The notes beneath the pieces were generated by a model, which saw only the letters and a program-made list of their open reading frames with translations, had not been told where the DNA came from and did not search any database. From Coprovicinus avistercoris (GTDB lineage Bacteria; Actinomycetota; Coriobacteriia; Coriobacteriales; Atopobiaceae), in contig DVMQ01000015.1 of the NCBI GenBank assembly GCA_018714895.1, positions 13,673 to 77,672 on the forward strand: a stretch of DNA of 64,000 bases, in the 5' to 3' direction. Position 1 is the first letter of the stretch; each line of letters begins with the position of its first letter. Of this stretch, positions 33,502 to 43,052 are shown one piece after another. Position numbers and translations under genes: made by a program.

Positions 33502-34247
33502 AGGCCGAGCAAAAACTCAAAAGCACGCAAACGGGCTTCAAGGTGAACAGCAGACCACCTGTGTACCAGCACAGCCAGTCTATATGCTAAAGCTTCATCA
33601 ATCTCTGCTCTCAAAAGATCATCAAAGGTGAGCTTAATAAGCCCTTGTAGCCATTGAATCTCGTTGTCAGAGACGCTGAAAGCACCTTCGATTTCTTGGC
33701 CACAACTCGTGCAGAGAACGCCGCCAGACTCTGGAGAAAAGAGCTCTGTTTGTTCATCTCCGCACATCACACATCCCGATAATTCAGGGTACCATCCTGC
33801 ATGAGCAAGCACTTTAAACGCATACGCTGATACAACGAGCATTACATGTGCGGCATCGCCAGCCTCCCCCAGCGCAGCAAGAGCTCGCGTAAGGATGGGA
33901 TATAAATACGAATCAGGAGTGTCTGCAAAGCACGTTAAACGAGCAATTTCACAGATGGTTTCAGCAGCAGAGAGATACTCTGGATCACGGCGAAGAAACA
34001 AACGCGCATCCAGAAGTGATGCTTCAGAAACAATATCGAGATTGCGACCGCGCGCAAGAAGTACGTCTATCTCACAAAATAACTCAACTCGACCTGCTAA
34101 CTTTCCGGAAGGCTTGCGTGCACCTTTTGCTACGGCACGCACTTCGCAGCCATCTTCGGACAGAAGCGTCAAAATGAGATCTTGCTCAGAGAGCTTTGTG
34201 CGAGACAAAACCGTTGCGCGCGTACGCCAAGTACGCCTTCCTGCCAC
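33498..34247 (-). CDS. recO: DNA repair protein RecO
   Basis: A 249-residue RecO: an N-terminal OB fold (TRATVLSRTKLSEQDLILTLLS), a helical middle, and a zinc finger (GCVMCGDEQTELFSPESGG with a second pair CTSCG) near 160-185. RecO loads RecA on SSB-coated DNA in the RecFOR pathway. A GTG start directly follows the era stop, with GGGGAG upstream. era-recO adjacency is widely conserved. Confidence 0.93.
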   Translation of the reverse strand: MAGRRTWRTRATVLSRTKLSEQDLILTLLSEDGCEVRAVAKGARKPSGKLAGRVELFCEIDVLLARGRNLDIVSEASLLDARLFLRRDPEYLSAAETICEIARLTCFADTPDSYLYPILTRALAALGEAGDAAHVMLVVSAYAFKVLAHAGWYPELSGCVMCGDEQTELFSPESGGVLCTSCGQEIEGAFSVSDNEIQWLQGLIKLTFDDLLRAEIDEALAYRLAVLVHRWSAVHLEARLRAFEFLLGL

Positions 34248-34248
34248 A

Positions 34249-35175
34249 TTACTCCCCTGCGTCGTATCCTAAGCGAGCGATTTCGTTGGCATCACGACGC
34301 CACTGAGGTTGAACACGAACAACAAGATCCAGGTAGACGGAGCAATCGAAGAGAAGCTCGAGGTCTTTACGAGCTTCAGTCCCAATGCGACGAATCATCG
34401 ATCCACCGCGACCAATAACTATGCCACGCTGTCCTTCACGCTCCACAAGAATGGTTGCTGAAATAGAAGCATGTCCATCTCGAGCCCAAGAAATAGAATC
34501 GCATCTCACTGCAAGTGAATGCGGAATCTCCTCTCGAAGGTTACGAAAAGCCTTTTCGCGAATGAACTCGGCAACAAGGTCTTCATCAGTGGCATCAGTG
34601 CCCATGTCATCAGGGAACCATTTCGGTCCTTCTGGCAAATGAGCGCTCACCATGGAAATAAAGGTATCTACATTGAAACGCTCCTGGGCCGATACAACCA
34701 GCGCATCATCAAAGGGAGCAAGTTTTCGCGCAGCTTCAAGTTGTTCTGTTATCACCTCAGGAGATGCAATGTCCGCTTTCGTAATAACTAAAAGCTTATA
34801 TGGCGCAGAGCTTGCCGCCACATGTTGTGCTACCCACGCATCGCCACGACCAACAGGTTTTGTAGCATCTACCAACATGGCGGCGACATCCACATCAGCC
34901 AGTTCCCCTAAAGCGGCACGATTCAGTTCTTTACCAAGAGCGTCCTTTGGCTTATGCAAGCCAGGGGTATCCACAATGATGAGCTGAGCATTTAGTGAAT
35001 TGATAACAGCTCTCATACGACGGCGTGTGGTTTGAGCAACAGAGCTTGTAATAGCAATTTTTGTACCTGCACACGCATTGAGTAAGGTTGATTTCCCTAC
35101 ATTGGGCCTTCCTACCAAAGCCACAAAGCCACTTTTGAATGTGCCTGATGTGCCGTCTGGATCTTGAGCAACCAT
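34249..35175 (-). CDS. era: GTPase Era
   Basis: A 308-residue GTPase for 16S rRNA maturation and 30S assembly. G1 GRPNVGKSTLLNA near 24, G2 TTRRRMRAV, G3 DTPGLHKPK near 74, G4 ITKADI near 138, then a C-terminal KH domain with VIGRGGSMIRRIGTEARKDLE near 250. The next upstream gene is dgkA, 12 bases away. Confidence 0.96.
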   Translation of the reverse strand: MVAQDPDGTSGTFKSGFVALVGRPNVGKSTLLNACAGTKIAITSSVAQTTRRRMRAVINSLNAQLIIVDTPGLHKPKDALGKELNRAALGELADVDVAAMLVDATKPVGRGDAWVAQHVAASSAPYKLLVITKADIASPEVITEQLEAARKLAPFDDALVVSAQERFNVDTFISMVSAHLPEGPKWFPDDMGTDATDEDLVAEFIREKAFRNLREEIPHSLAVRCDSISWARDGHASISATILVEREGQRGIVIGRGGSMIRRIGTEARKDLELLFDCSVYLDLVVRVQPQWRRDANEIARLGYDAGE

Positions 35176-35187
35176 GGTCTATTCCTT

Positions 35188-35562
35188 TTAATTAATTACT
35201 GCATTTATAAACACAAAAATGCCAACAATAGCTGCGACAATAGAAAGCGTCCACACCGCAGCTGCAGCGATATCTTTCGCCCTGCCTGCCAAGGGATGAA
35301 ACTCTGGAGACACAAGGTCTACCACTGTTTCTAAAGCAGTATTCATGAGTTCACCGGCAATAACCATGCCGCAGCAAATGAGAACGATAGCCCAGCTCAA
35401 AAGATCAAGCTGCAAAATAAAGCCCATGACAAGCGCAAAAACGCCCCCACCAAGCATTACTCGTATATTGCGTTCGGTGCGCAGCGCCGTAAGAAAGCCT
35501 TGTATAGCAAATCCAAAGCTATGCCTGAACGAAGGATGATCTTTATCGGAACCAGGAATCAT
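35188..35562 (-). CDS. dgkA: Diacylglycerol/undecaprenol kinase (DgkA family)
   Basis: A 124-residue membrane kinase with three helices and the family motif GELMNTALETVVDLVSPEFHPLAGRAKDIAAAAV near 65-98. Gram-positive members phosphorylate undecaprenol to the lipid carrier for wall synthesis. The ATG overlaps the ybeY stop by four bases. Confidence 0.93.
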   Translation of the reverse strand: MIPGSDKDHPSFRHSFGFAIQGFLTALRTERNIRVMLGGGVFALVMGFILQLDLLSWAIVLICCGMVIAGELMNTALETVVDLVSPEFHPLAGRAKDIAAAAVWTLSIVAAIVGIFVFINAVIN

Positions 35563-36065
35563 GCTTCTTCACCCCGATGGCGCGTAAGGATTGCTTCTGT
35601 GAGCGTTCCGTCGCCATCCATACGTGCAAGAATGGCATCTTCAATTTGCTGCATTTCGCAGGCATCAGCCTCATTCATATGATCGAATCCGAGCAGATGC
35701 AGCATACCGTGAACAAGCATGAGACGTGTCTCATCCGCCTCTGTTGTTCCAAATTCAGTGGCCTGCTGTGCAACAAAACCAGGAGCAATAACAATATCAC
35801 CGAGCTCACAGGGTTCATCTTGAGCTAAATCCTCATCCCAAGGGTGCTCCATCTCAAAGGAAAGTACGTCGGTCGGATGCGGATTATTGCGCCACGTTCC
35901 ATTAAGTTCAGCAATACTGTCATCCGAAACAAAAGAAAGAGAAACCATGCAGTCTCTTTCTACGTTACGGTCTTCCAAAACCAAGCGAATGAGACGCTGT
36001 GCTTCCTCGTTATCTATAGCAGGTGTTACACCATCAGCGCAAAAGAGATCAAGCTCAACGTCCAT
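35559..36065 (-). CDS. ybeY: Endoribonuclease YbeY
   Basis: A 168-residue single-strand endoribonuclease for 16S rRNA 3' maturation. The zinc site is HGMLHLLGFDH near 127-137, and TDVLSFE near 76 is the second family block. The ATG at 36065 is chosen because GAGGAG lies upstream; a longer in-frame start overlaps the phoH stop. It sits in the phoH-ybeY-dgkA-era order found in many Gram-positive bacteria. Confidence 0.95.
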   Translation of the reverse strand: MDVELDLFCADGVTPAIDNEEAQRLIRLVLEDRNVERDCMVSLSFVSDDSIAELNGTWRNNPHPTDVLSFEMEHPWDEDLAQDEPCELGDIVIAPGFVAQQATEFGTTEADETRLMLVHGMLHLLGFDHMNEADACEMQQIEDAILARMDGDGTLTEAILTRHRGEEA

Positions 36066-36066
36066 T

Positions 36067-37077
36067 TCAAACTCCTCGCTTCTCAGCCGCATCATAAGCG
36101 TCTACAATGCGGCCCACGAGTGTGTGACGCACCACGTCAGTACGACCGAGGTCGACAAACGCAATGTCATTCACTCCTTCAAGCACTTCACGAGCATGTG
36201 TTAAACCACTCGTACCCTTTAAATCGCGTTGAGAAACATCGCCAGTAACCACAAATTTTGAAGAGAATCCCAAACGAGTCAAAAACATCTTCATTTGTTC
36301 AGGCGTAGTATTCTGCGCTTCGTCAAGAATAACAAACGCATCGTTAAAGGTTCGTCCTCGCATAAAAGCGAGGGGAGCTATTTCAATAACGCCCTGCTCA
36401 ATCAGTTCGTTAGCACGCTCCATATCCGTCATATCAAACAGAGCGTCATACAGAGGACGAACATAAGGATCGAGCTTCTCTTCAAGCGTTCCCGGTAAAA
36501 AGCCCAGTGATTCACCAGCCTCTACCACCGGACGAGCAAGCACAATACGGCCAACATCACGCCGTTTGAGCGCAGCAACTGCCATAGCCATGGCCAAGTA
36601 GGTTTTACCAGTTCCAGCTGGGCCTATACCAAAAGTAATGGTGTTTTGTCGAATTGCATCTACATAGCGCTTTTGTCCTGAGGTTTTTGGCCTCACCGCA
36701 CGCCCGCGATACGTAAGTAAAATATCATCGGTCAGACTCACTGAAGGAGTAGCGCCTGCTCTTGCCTGCTCCACAAGAAGATCCACATCGGATACCGTAG
36801 GCATCTCACCTGCAGAAACCAATCTCACCAAACGGGAAAATACCTGCGTTAACGCATCAACTTCATCGGCAGAGCCCACCAAAGAAATCTGATTGCCTCG
36901 CACCGTAACAATAGCGTCAAACGATGCCTCAATACGCCGCAACAAAGCATCTGCAGGACCCATCAGCGCAGTAAGATCCACAGAATCAGGAATGGTAAGG
37001 CGAACTTGTGTAGGCTCCATAGTCCCCCGCTCATGCTGTTCCATACCAGGCGCCCCTGAGACATTATTGTCTATCAT
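36067..37077 (-). CDS. PhoH-like ATPase
   Basis: A 336-residue (or 317 if a second ATG at 37020 is used) protein: an N-terminal KH-like region, then a P-loop domain with GPAGTGKTYLAMAMA near 150, RPVVEAGESLGFLPG near 178 and FVILDEAQNTTPEQM near 247. PhoH proteins are linked with ybeY and rRNA maturation. The first ATG overlaps the mtaB stop (ATGA) and has AAGGAAG upstream, so I keep the long form; the second has only a G-run upstream. Confidence 0.92.
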   Translation of the reverse strand: MIDNNVSGAPGMEQHERGTMEPTQVRLTIPDSVDLTALMGPADALLRRIEASFDAIVTVRGNQISLVGSADEVDALTQVFSRLVRLVSAGEMPTVSDVDLLVEQARAGATPSVSLTDDILLTYRGRAVRPKTSGQKRYVDAIRQNTITFGIGPAGTGKTYLAMAMAVAALKRRDVGRIVLARPVVEAGESLGFLPGTLEEKLDPYVRPLYDALFDMTDMERANELIEQGVIEIAPLAFMRGRTFNDAFVILDEAQNTTPEQMKMFLTRLGFSSKFVVTGDVSQRDLKGTSGLTHAREVLEGVNDIAFVDLGRTDVVRHTLVGRIVDAYDAAEKRGV

Positions 37078-38351
37078 ACCCCGTCTTCCTTCTCTTCACG
37101 CGCATCGAGAAGATCGCCGGCACAGCTCTTAACGTGGGCGTAAACAAGTTGGCCAACCTCTACATGTGATACTTGAACATCGAAAAGACCACCGGAAACT
37201 CCTTGGCCAGGAGTTTGAATGCAAACCAGTTCATCATGACCAACGCGTGCCAAAGCCGCTTCATGGCGAAGTCGTACAGCAAGCTCACGTGCACGACGTG
37301 CTCGCTCAGCCGAAATTTTGGGATCAATTTGTCCTGACATAGAGGCGGCAATAGTGCCAGGGCGCTTCGAATAACGAAATACATGCATACGGCTGAATCT
37401 CATACGCTCACAAAACGAAATGCTCTCCTCGAATTCCTCATCGGATTCCTGAGGAAAACCAACGATGAGATCGCAACCCAGAGCTAATCCGTCTATGCGT
37501 TCATATGCATCCATAACGACTCGCTCATAACGTTCAGCTGAACAAGCGCGCCCCATTCGACGAAGAGTAGCTTCACAACCGGACTGAAGAGGAATATGCA
37601 GGAAAGGCGCGATACGATCTTCAGATGTTGCTATGCAATCGAGAAGCGCAGGGGTTATATCCTGTGGCTCAATTGAAGAAAGTCGAATACGACCAATACT
37701 GGTGTCTTCAAGCAGAATCTTGAGCAACTCCGGCAATTGTATTGTGGACTTCTCAGAGGTGTCTTCATAGCGTCCAAGGTTAATACCGGTAAGTACAACT
37801 TCCTGCACACCGTGCTCTATTTCTTTTTGTACCTGCCTCACCACTTCGGAGGCTGCAACAGACCGAGAAGCACCACGTGCCCGCCAAACAATGCAATACG
37901 TGCAACGGTTATCACAACCATCTTGGATTTTGATACCTGGTCTCACTCTACCGGTTGGAGTGAGGACGCCCGACTCCCAGGCAACCTGAGAGGTACAATT
38001 CCAACCCAAAAGCTCAAGAGCGCGCGAGGCAACCTTAGCCTTATTTGGCTCAACAATCACGTTGTCAGCAAGACGTGAAAGCTCATCAGCAAAAAGAGTA
38101 ACAACGCAACCGGTGGCAATAACTACAGGCTTCTTCGCAAGTGATGCCGCGCGACGAACAGCCTTACGAGCTTTTGCCTCCGCTTCACCGGTAACAGCGC
38201 AGGTATTAATGACGACAAGATCCGCCTCAGAAGCATCAACCGGCTCACACCCAGCAGACTCCAACTCTTGAGCAATACCGTCGATCTCAACGCGATTTAC
38301 ACGACATCCAAGATTGATAAAGGCTACTTTTGGTCTTATCTGCTCAGTCAC
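37074..38351 (-). CDS. mtaB: tRNA (N6-threonylcarbamoyladenosine-C2)-methylthiotransferase
   Basis: A 425-residue MiaB-family radical SAM enzyme forming ms2t6A37. UPF0004 cysteines: NLGCRVNRVE near 13, NTCAVTGEAEAKARKAVRR near 50 (MtaB-type), ATGCVVT near 83; radical SAM CDNRCTYCIVWRARG near 148. The usual CIVPxxRG is CIVWRARG here. TRAM-like tail is short. A GTG start overlaps the dnaJ stop by four bases. With MiaB and RimO it is the third methylthiotransferase in this window. Confidence 0.9.
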   Translation of the reverse strand: MTEQIRPKVAFINLGCRVNRVEIDGIAQELESAGCEPVDASEADLVVINTCAVTGEAEAKARKAVRRAASLAKKPVVIATGCVVTLFADELSRLADNVIVEPNKAKVASRALELLGWNCTSQVAWESGVLTPTGRVRPGIKIQDGCDNRCTYCIVWRARGASRSVAASEVVRQVQKEIEHGVQEVVLTGINLGRYEDTSEKSTIQLPELLKILLEDTSIGRIRLSSIEPQDITPALLDCIATSEDRIAPFLHIPLQSGCEATLRRMGRACSAERYERVVMDAYERIDGLALGCDLIVGFPQESDEEFEESISFCERMRFSRMHVFRYSKRPGTIAASMSGQIDPKISAERARRARELAVRLRHEAALARVGHDELVCIQTPGQGVSGGLFDVQVSHVEVGQLVYAHVKSCAGDLLDAREEKEDGV

Positions 38352-39517
38352 TTACGTCCACCTTTACGAGGGCGAGGCTTGCGGCGGGGACGCCGTTTGC
38401 TTGAACGATGATCATCGTCCACAAGTGAGGCAACATCGGCGCGCTCTCTCACAAGGTCCTGCACAAGTTCACGTTGGGCGACAGTAAGGTCAGTCGGAAT
38501 CACAACATCAACCACAACATGAAGGGAGCCACGAGCCGAGCTATTCTGCCGCGGCATACCATAGCGCTCTACCCTAATTTCCTGCCCATATTGACATCCT
38601 GCTGGAATATCGACTTCAACGCGTTCGTCCTTAAGAATGCCTTCTATTTCAATACTTGTTCCAACCATTGCCTCTAAAGCATCAATACGTGCTGTGCAGA
38701 AAAGATCGTCACCTTGGCGTTTAAAGCGTTCATCCTCTTCAACTATGATGCTTACGACAAGATCGCCTGAGCGTTCACCGCGCACACCGGCTTCACCACG
38801 ACCGGCAATCGTAATAGTTTGACCAGTATGAATGCCGGCAGGCACCTCAACCTCAATAGTCTCGCGAGAAGGGGTACGTCCCTGCCCTGAGCATGTCTCG
38901 CAGGGATGAGTAACAACATGGCCGGTACCACCACACTCTGGGCAGGTAGTTCTCGATTGCATTTGGCCAAGAATCGTACGTTGAACCGTTACAACCGTAC
39001 CGGTACCATGGCAGCGCGGGCAGGTTTCCACGCTGCCCCCTTCGGCAACGCCACTGCCTCCACAATCATCACAAGGAGCAAGACGGTCATAAGCGATACG
39101 CTTCCGGCAGCCAGAGGCAGCCTCAGCAAGCGAAATCTTGAGACTGATTCCCATATCACGTCCGCGCGTACGCGCTTGGCGTGCTCCACGTCCACCTGCT
39201 GCTGAACCGCCGAAGAAGGACGAAAAAATGTCGTCCATACCAAAGCCGCCGAAGATATCGGACATGTCTACATAGTCGCCGCCAAATCCAGCAGGACCAT
39301 TGGGATCACCATAACGATCATAATTGGAACGACGTTGCTCGTCAGAAAGCACCGAGTAAGCTTCGTTTACCTCTTTAAATCGCTCTTCCGCATCGGGTGC
39401 TTTGTTTACATCGGGATGCAATTCACGTGCTTTTTTAAGAAAAGCGCGCTTAATGGTACGTGCATCCGCATCGCGTGAAACACCCAACACTTCGTAGTAA
39501 TCTCTTTTTTCGCTCAC
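38348..39517 (-). CDS. dnaJ: Chaperone DnaJ, canonical
   Basis: A 389-residue class A J protein that stimulates DnaK. J domain 1-70 with HPD in ARELHPDVN, a Gly/Phe-rich segment (75-115), four zinc-finger repeats CDDCGGSG, CPRCHGTG, CPECGGTG and CETCSGQG (about 140-210), then both C-terminal beta domains. The basic tail (RRPRRKPRPRKG) is unusual in length. I choose the GTG at 39517 that gives MSEKRDYY; a GTG six codons upstream is possible. Confidence 0.94.
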   Translation of the reverse strand: MSEKRDYYEVLGVSRDADARTIKRAFLKKARELHPDVNKAPDAEERFKEVNEAYSVLSDEQRRSNYDRYGDPNGPAGFGGDYVDMSDIFGGFGMDDIFSSFFGGSAAGGRGARQARTRGRDMGISLKISLAEAASGCRKRIAYDRLAPCDDCGGSGVAEGGSVETCPRCHGTGTVVTVQRTILGQMQSRTTCPECGGTGHVVTHPCETCSGQGRTPSRETIEVEVPAGIHTGQTITIAGRGEAGVRGERSGDLVVSIIVEEDERFKRQGDDLFCTARIDALEAMVGTSIEIEGILKDERVEVDIPAGCQYGQEIRVERYGMPRQNSSARGSLHVVVDVVIPTDLTVAQRELVQDLVRERADVASLVDDDHRSSKRRPRRKPRPRKGGRK

Positions 39518-39584
39518 ACTCACCAGTCCAAACACATCTCAAACTCAAGACGTTCAACCATCTATCAATTATTAGCAGTGTTTA

Positions 39585-40685
39585 TTACCAGACATACATG
39601 CCGCGCATGCCAGCTGTTCCAGCAGTCTGAACACATGAAACCATGGCAACCAAGAACAGGGCAAAGACAACACCGTTCAACATGCCTGAAAGAACATATC
39701 TCAGTGCGTTACGCCACCAAATAAGCCCATGGCCTCCAATACCTCTTCCAAAAGCCATAAAGAGGCCAATCGCTAACGGAATAAGCACTGTAAACAACAT
39801 GGAAGAAAGGACGCCAGCAATACCACCTACAACTAAAAAGGGAATACAGAATCCAACCAACTGAAATCCCTGTGCTTGTAGCGGCACCAGGCGCTCTGAT
39901 GGCACGCCAACGCGACAGACAAAATCGCCTGCTTCCGAACCATTGGTGCCAGCATTGCCTTTACCAGGGAGCCGTATTTCATCGCCATCATGAGATCCGG
40001 CCGGAATATCGATGACCACCTCGCTTGCCGTAAGTACACGACCTGATCCTCCACATTCAGCGCAGGGATCAACTACTACACGGCCGGTGCCCTCACACTC
40101 AGGACACACCATGGTCATAACGCCAAACCCTAAAAGGTCAGAAAGATCAACTGTTATACGACCAGACCCACCACAAGTAGGACAAGTTTCAGGCTGCTCA
40201 GCGTGCACGGAGCCCTTACCAGAGCACGCTTTACAAGTTGCATAATGGTTATATGTTATACCGCGACGGCAACCCGCCGCAGCTGTCTCTTTATCGAGAT
40301 CAAGCTGATAAACGACGTCAGCACCAACTTTAGGATTATAAGAACGAGCATGGCTGTTCGAAGAGCTCGATCTATTGGGGAACGGCGAACCCCAACCACC
40401 AAAGGGCCATCCTGAAGGTTGATGATCGCTGTTTACAGGCTGCCAGCTGTTAAAAGCCGTCCCACCGCGACGCATCGCGTCATACCGCTTGCGTTTATCA
40501 GGATCAGAAAGAACTGCATATGCCTCAGAAACTTCTTTGAAGCGCTCTTCTGCATCAGGTTCTTTGTTCACATCAGGATGCAGCTTGCGTGCTTTTTGCT
40601 GAAAAGCTTTACGAATCGTTGTCTCATCAGCATCGGAATCGACACCTAAGATCTTGTAATAATCCTTTTCATTCATAGAAGCCAT
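39585..40685 (-). CDS. Membrane-anchored DnaJ-like protein
   Basis: A 366-residue second J protein. J domain (6-72, HPD at 36-38), a Gly/Trp/Ser-rich linker, four zinc-finger repeats CKACSGKG, CPTCGGSG, CPECEGTG, CAECGGSG, and a short first C-terminal beta domain (VVIDIPAGSHDGDEIRLPG). The second beta domain and dimerisation segment are missing; instead about 90 residues with three hydrophobic helices follow (FQLVGFCIPFLVVGG, FTVLIPLAIGLFMAFG, GVVFALFLVAMVSC). So it should hold the chaperone at the membrane. Start at 40685 has TTGGAG upstream. It lies between dnaJ and hemW, where many relatives of this cluster have hrcA. Confidence 0.85.
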   Translation of the reverse strand: MASMNEKDYYKILGVDSDADETTIRKAFQQKARKLHPDVNKEPDAEERFKEVSEAYAVLSDPDKRKRYDAMRRGGTAFNSWQPVNSDHQPSGWPFGGWGSPFPNRSSSSNSHARSYNPKVGADVVYQLDLDKETAAAGCRRGITYNHYATCKACSGKGSVHAEQPETCPTCGGSGRITVDLSDLLGFGVMTMVCPECEGTGRVVVDPCAECGGSGRVLTASEVVIDIPAGSHDGDEIRLPGKGNAGTNGSEAGDFVCRVGVPSERLVPLQAQGFQLVGFCIPFLVVGGIAGVLSSMLFTVLIPLAIGLFMAFGRGIGGHGLIWWRNALRYVLSGMLNGVVFALFLVAMVSCVQTAGTAGMRGMYVW

Positions 40686-40713
40686 GTGGCAACTCCAAGT
40701 CGCATGCCTGTTT

Positions 40714-41976
40714 TTAACATTTCCGGTCTTCGATTGTACCCGTGGAAAGCTCCCACATTGCTCCATAAAGGGCATTTCCAAGAAGCCATCCACGTGAAGT
40801 GGGCACTAATGATCCGTCGGGGCGCATCTTTGCTAATCCGTTATTCTCAACTCGCTCAATCGTCTGTGCAAGCGCAGAAGAATCTAAAGCTTCATCAGCA
40901 AAAGAGAGAAGTTGTTTCGAAGCGCCTTCAGTTTTTCTCATAGCAAGCATGAGGTCTTCTGCAACAGCTTGTTGTAGATCAAGAAATTCTACTGAGAAAT
41001 GCATTGAAGAGAAATCCGCTTCTTTTGCTAGCTCCTTACGGCCACTTCGCACCTCTAGACGAACACGCCTAGCTGAAGAAGGCATTTCAGGGAGCTGTGG
41101 TGCACGCTTGCGCAAACATTCATAGGCAGCTGGCGTCAGTAACGAGGCAGCTCCTGTGCCCAGCCCTATATACGGCTCCCCAGTCCAATAAGCCATATTG
41201 TGCTTACACTGCGCTCCAGGAACCGCATAGCTAGCCACCTCGTAGCGATTAAACCCTGCCTGAGCCAGCATGTCGGCAGCCATCAGCATAAAATCGGCCT
41301 GCTTGTCTTCATCGGGCTCATCCATGGTGCCTCTCGCCACGCGCACGCCAAATGCAGTGCCTTCTTCAATGGTGAGAGGATAGACGCTCACATGTTTAGG
41401 TCCAAGTTCAATAACCCTTTCAAGTGTGCTTTGCCAACTGTAGGTTGTTTGAGCAGGAATGCCACACATCAGATCACATGAACATATAAGGCCAGCTTCC
41501 TGCGCCTTTTTGAGTGCTTGCTGCGCCTGTTCTGCTGTATGTTTGCGTCCTAAAAGGGCAAGTTCATGGTTATTGAGCGACTGAATACCAAGAGAAACAC
41601 GTGTTGCTCCGCCGTCTACCAACGCCTGAACAACCTGTTCATCAAGAGATTCGGGGTTTGCCTCACAGCTCACTTCGCACACACCAGAAGAGCCAATTGC
41701 AGCACGGAGAAGATCTTTTAGAAGTGGTCCAGCCACACTCGGAGTACCACCGCCAACGTAGACCGTAGCCATCTCATCAAGAAGCCCTAATGACCGCACT
41801 ACTTCGATCTGTTGAATTAACGATGCGATGTAGGTGGCTATAAGTGGGTCATCTTTGTCTGTTGCCCAAGAAGGAAAATCGCAATAGAAGCACTTTGATG
41901 AGCAGAACGGAATATGAATATAGAGGGCACGGGTCGACCGCATTTCATAGCGCGCATTCCAACAGATGCAACTCAT
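40714..41976 (-). CDS. hemW: Radical SAM heme chaperone HemW
   Basis: A 420-residue HemW (formerly HemN-like) protein. The radical SAM motif is CSSKCFYCDF near 26, after YIHIPFC; GGGTPSVAGPLL near 75 and LGIQSLNNHELALLGRKHT near 130 are family marks. The extra cysteine context of true coproporphyrinogen dehydrogenases is absent, which favours heme insertion. The ATG at 41976 overlaps the dus stop (ATGA); a second ATG at 41943 lacks a ribosome-binding site. hemW-dnaJ linkage is standard. Confidence 0.9.
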   Translation of the reverse strand: MSCICWNARYEMRSTRALYIHIPFCSSKCFYCDFPSWATDKDDPLIATYIASLIQQIEVVRSLGLLDEMATVYVGGGTPSVAGPLLKDLLRAAIGSSGVCEVSCEANPESLDEQVVQALVDGGATRVSLGIQSLNNHELALLGRKHTAEQAQQALKKAQEAGLICSCDLMCGIPAQTTYSWQSTLERVIELGPKHVSVYPLTIEEGTAFGVRVARGTMDEPDEDKQADFMLMAADMLAQAGFNRYEVASYAVPGAQCKHNMAYWTGEPYIGLGTGAASLLTPAAYECLRKRAPQLPEMPSSARRVRLEVRSGRKELAKEADFSSMHFSVEFLDLQQAVAEDLMLAMRKTEGASKQLLSFADEALDSSALAQTIERVENNGLAKMRPDGSLVPTSRGWLLGNALYGAMWELSTGTIEDRKC

Positions 41977-43052
41977 GCAAGCCCCAATTGCTTTCGAATA
42001 CTCGCAAGGAGTTCGAGAAAATCATCAAGGCTCACACACGCCATAGCTTTTTCTCGCCAATGCCGAGCACCCTCCATGCCTTTGAGATACCACGCAGCGA
42101 TCGAACGCCCGCGAACAAGATGTGCGTTAGTTGCCGCAAGCAAACGAAGATGTAATTCAAGTGCATATACACGCTGAGCCGGCGTATGAAGTGTTGACTG
42201 CCCTGTACAGGCAAGGTTCTGTGCGTCTGCAAAAATCCAAGGATTTCCGTAGGTTCCTCGCGCTATAAAAGCAGCTGTACAAGCGGTTTCTTTGACCATA
42301 CGAACCGCGTCTTGAGGGGTAAAGACATCTCCCGATCCAATGACAGGAATCTCTACTGCTCGTGCAACCTTATCTACAAGTATCAAATCGGAAGTGCCAC
42401 GATAGAGCTGGGAGGCATAGCGACCATGAACCGCAAGGGCTGCCACTCCTGCATTTTCCAGGTGCTTTGCAAACTCCGGTCCCACCATTCGTTGGCTTGT
42501 GCGACCTATACGAATTTTTGCTGTTACCGGCACGTTCGTATGATGAGCTACAGCGCGGACAATCTCACAAGCCCGCTCAGGGTCATCTAAAAGTGCTGAC
42601 CCTTCCCCTTTTCGCGTCACCTTAGGAACGGGACAGGCCATATTAATATCGATAAGCGCCAGACGCTCGCCCAGCCGCTCACTAATAAGAGTTGCAGCTT
42701 CGCTAAACTGCTCTGGTTTGCTACCAAACAATTGGACAGCAATATCGGGCTCAACCTCATCAGGTAAAACTAACGACCAGGTTTTTTCTCCCCCATAATG
42801 AATGCCTGCTACTGACACCATTTCGGTGTAGGCAAGACCTGCGCCTCCGGCTCGAGCCATAATGCGCCACGCTGCATCAGACACACCAGCCATTGGTGCC
42901 ATAAGATATGGATTTCTGGCAAGACGCTCTGCGAAGGTAGCGCCCTCTGAAAAAGGTTGAAGCTCCTGAGAAAGACCAGCCTTTTGGCCATAGGTTGCAA
43001 GCAGCGTAGCAACAGAATGCTCCCGGCCCTTTGTCTCTGTCTCTAAGCTCAC
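41973..43052 (-). CDS. dusB: tRNA-dihydrouridine synthase
   Basis: A 359-residue FMN enzyme reducing uridine to dihydrouridine in tRNA D-loops. Seen: YLMAPMAGVSDAAWR near 50, DINMACPVPKVTRKGEGSALL near 140 with the catalytic cysteine, and GSGDVFTPQDA near 243. A GTG start overlaps the lepA stop and has AGGAGACGA upstream. The exact Dus subtype cannot be fixed by eye; DusB type is the usual Gram-positive assignment. Confidence 0.88.
   Translation of the reverse strand: MSLETETKGREHSVATLLATYGQKAGLSQELQPFSEGATFAERLARNPYLMAPMAGVSDAAWRIMARAGGAGLAYTEMVSVAGIHYGGEKTWSLVLPDEVEPDIAVQLFGSKPEQFSEAATLISERLGERLALIDINMACPVPKVTRKGEGSALLDDPERACEIVRAVAHHTNVPVTAKIRIGRTSQRMVGPEFAKHLENAGVAALAVHGRYASQLYRGTSDLILVDKVARAVEIPVIGSGDVFTPQDAVRMVKETACTAAFIARGTYGNPWIFADAQNLACTGQSTLHTPAQRVYALELHLRLLAATNAHLVRGRSIAAWYLKGMEGARHWREKAMACVSLDDFLELLASIRKQLGLA

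Noticed and set aside
39518..39584. CIRCE element upstream of dnaJ
   Set aside because: No TTAGCACTC/GAGTGCTAA inverted repeat is seen here or upstream of the second DnaJ gene.
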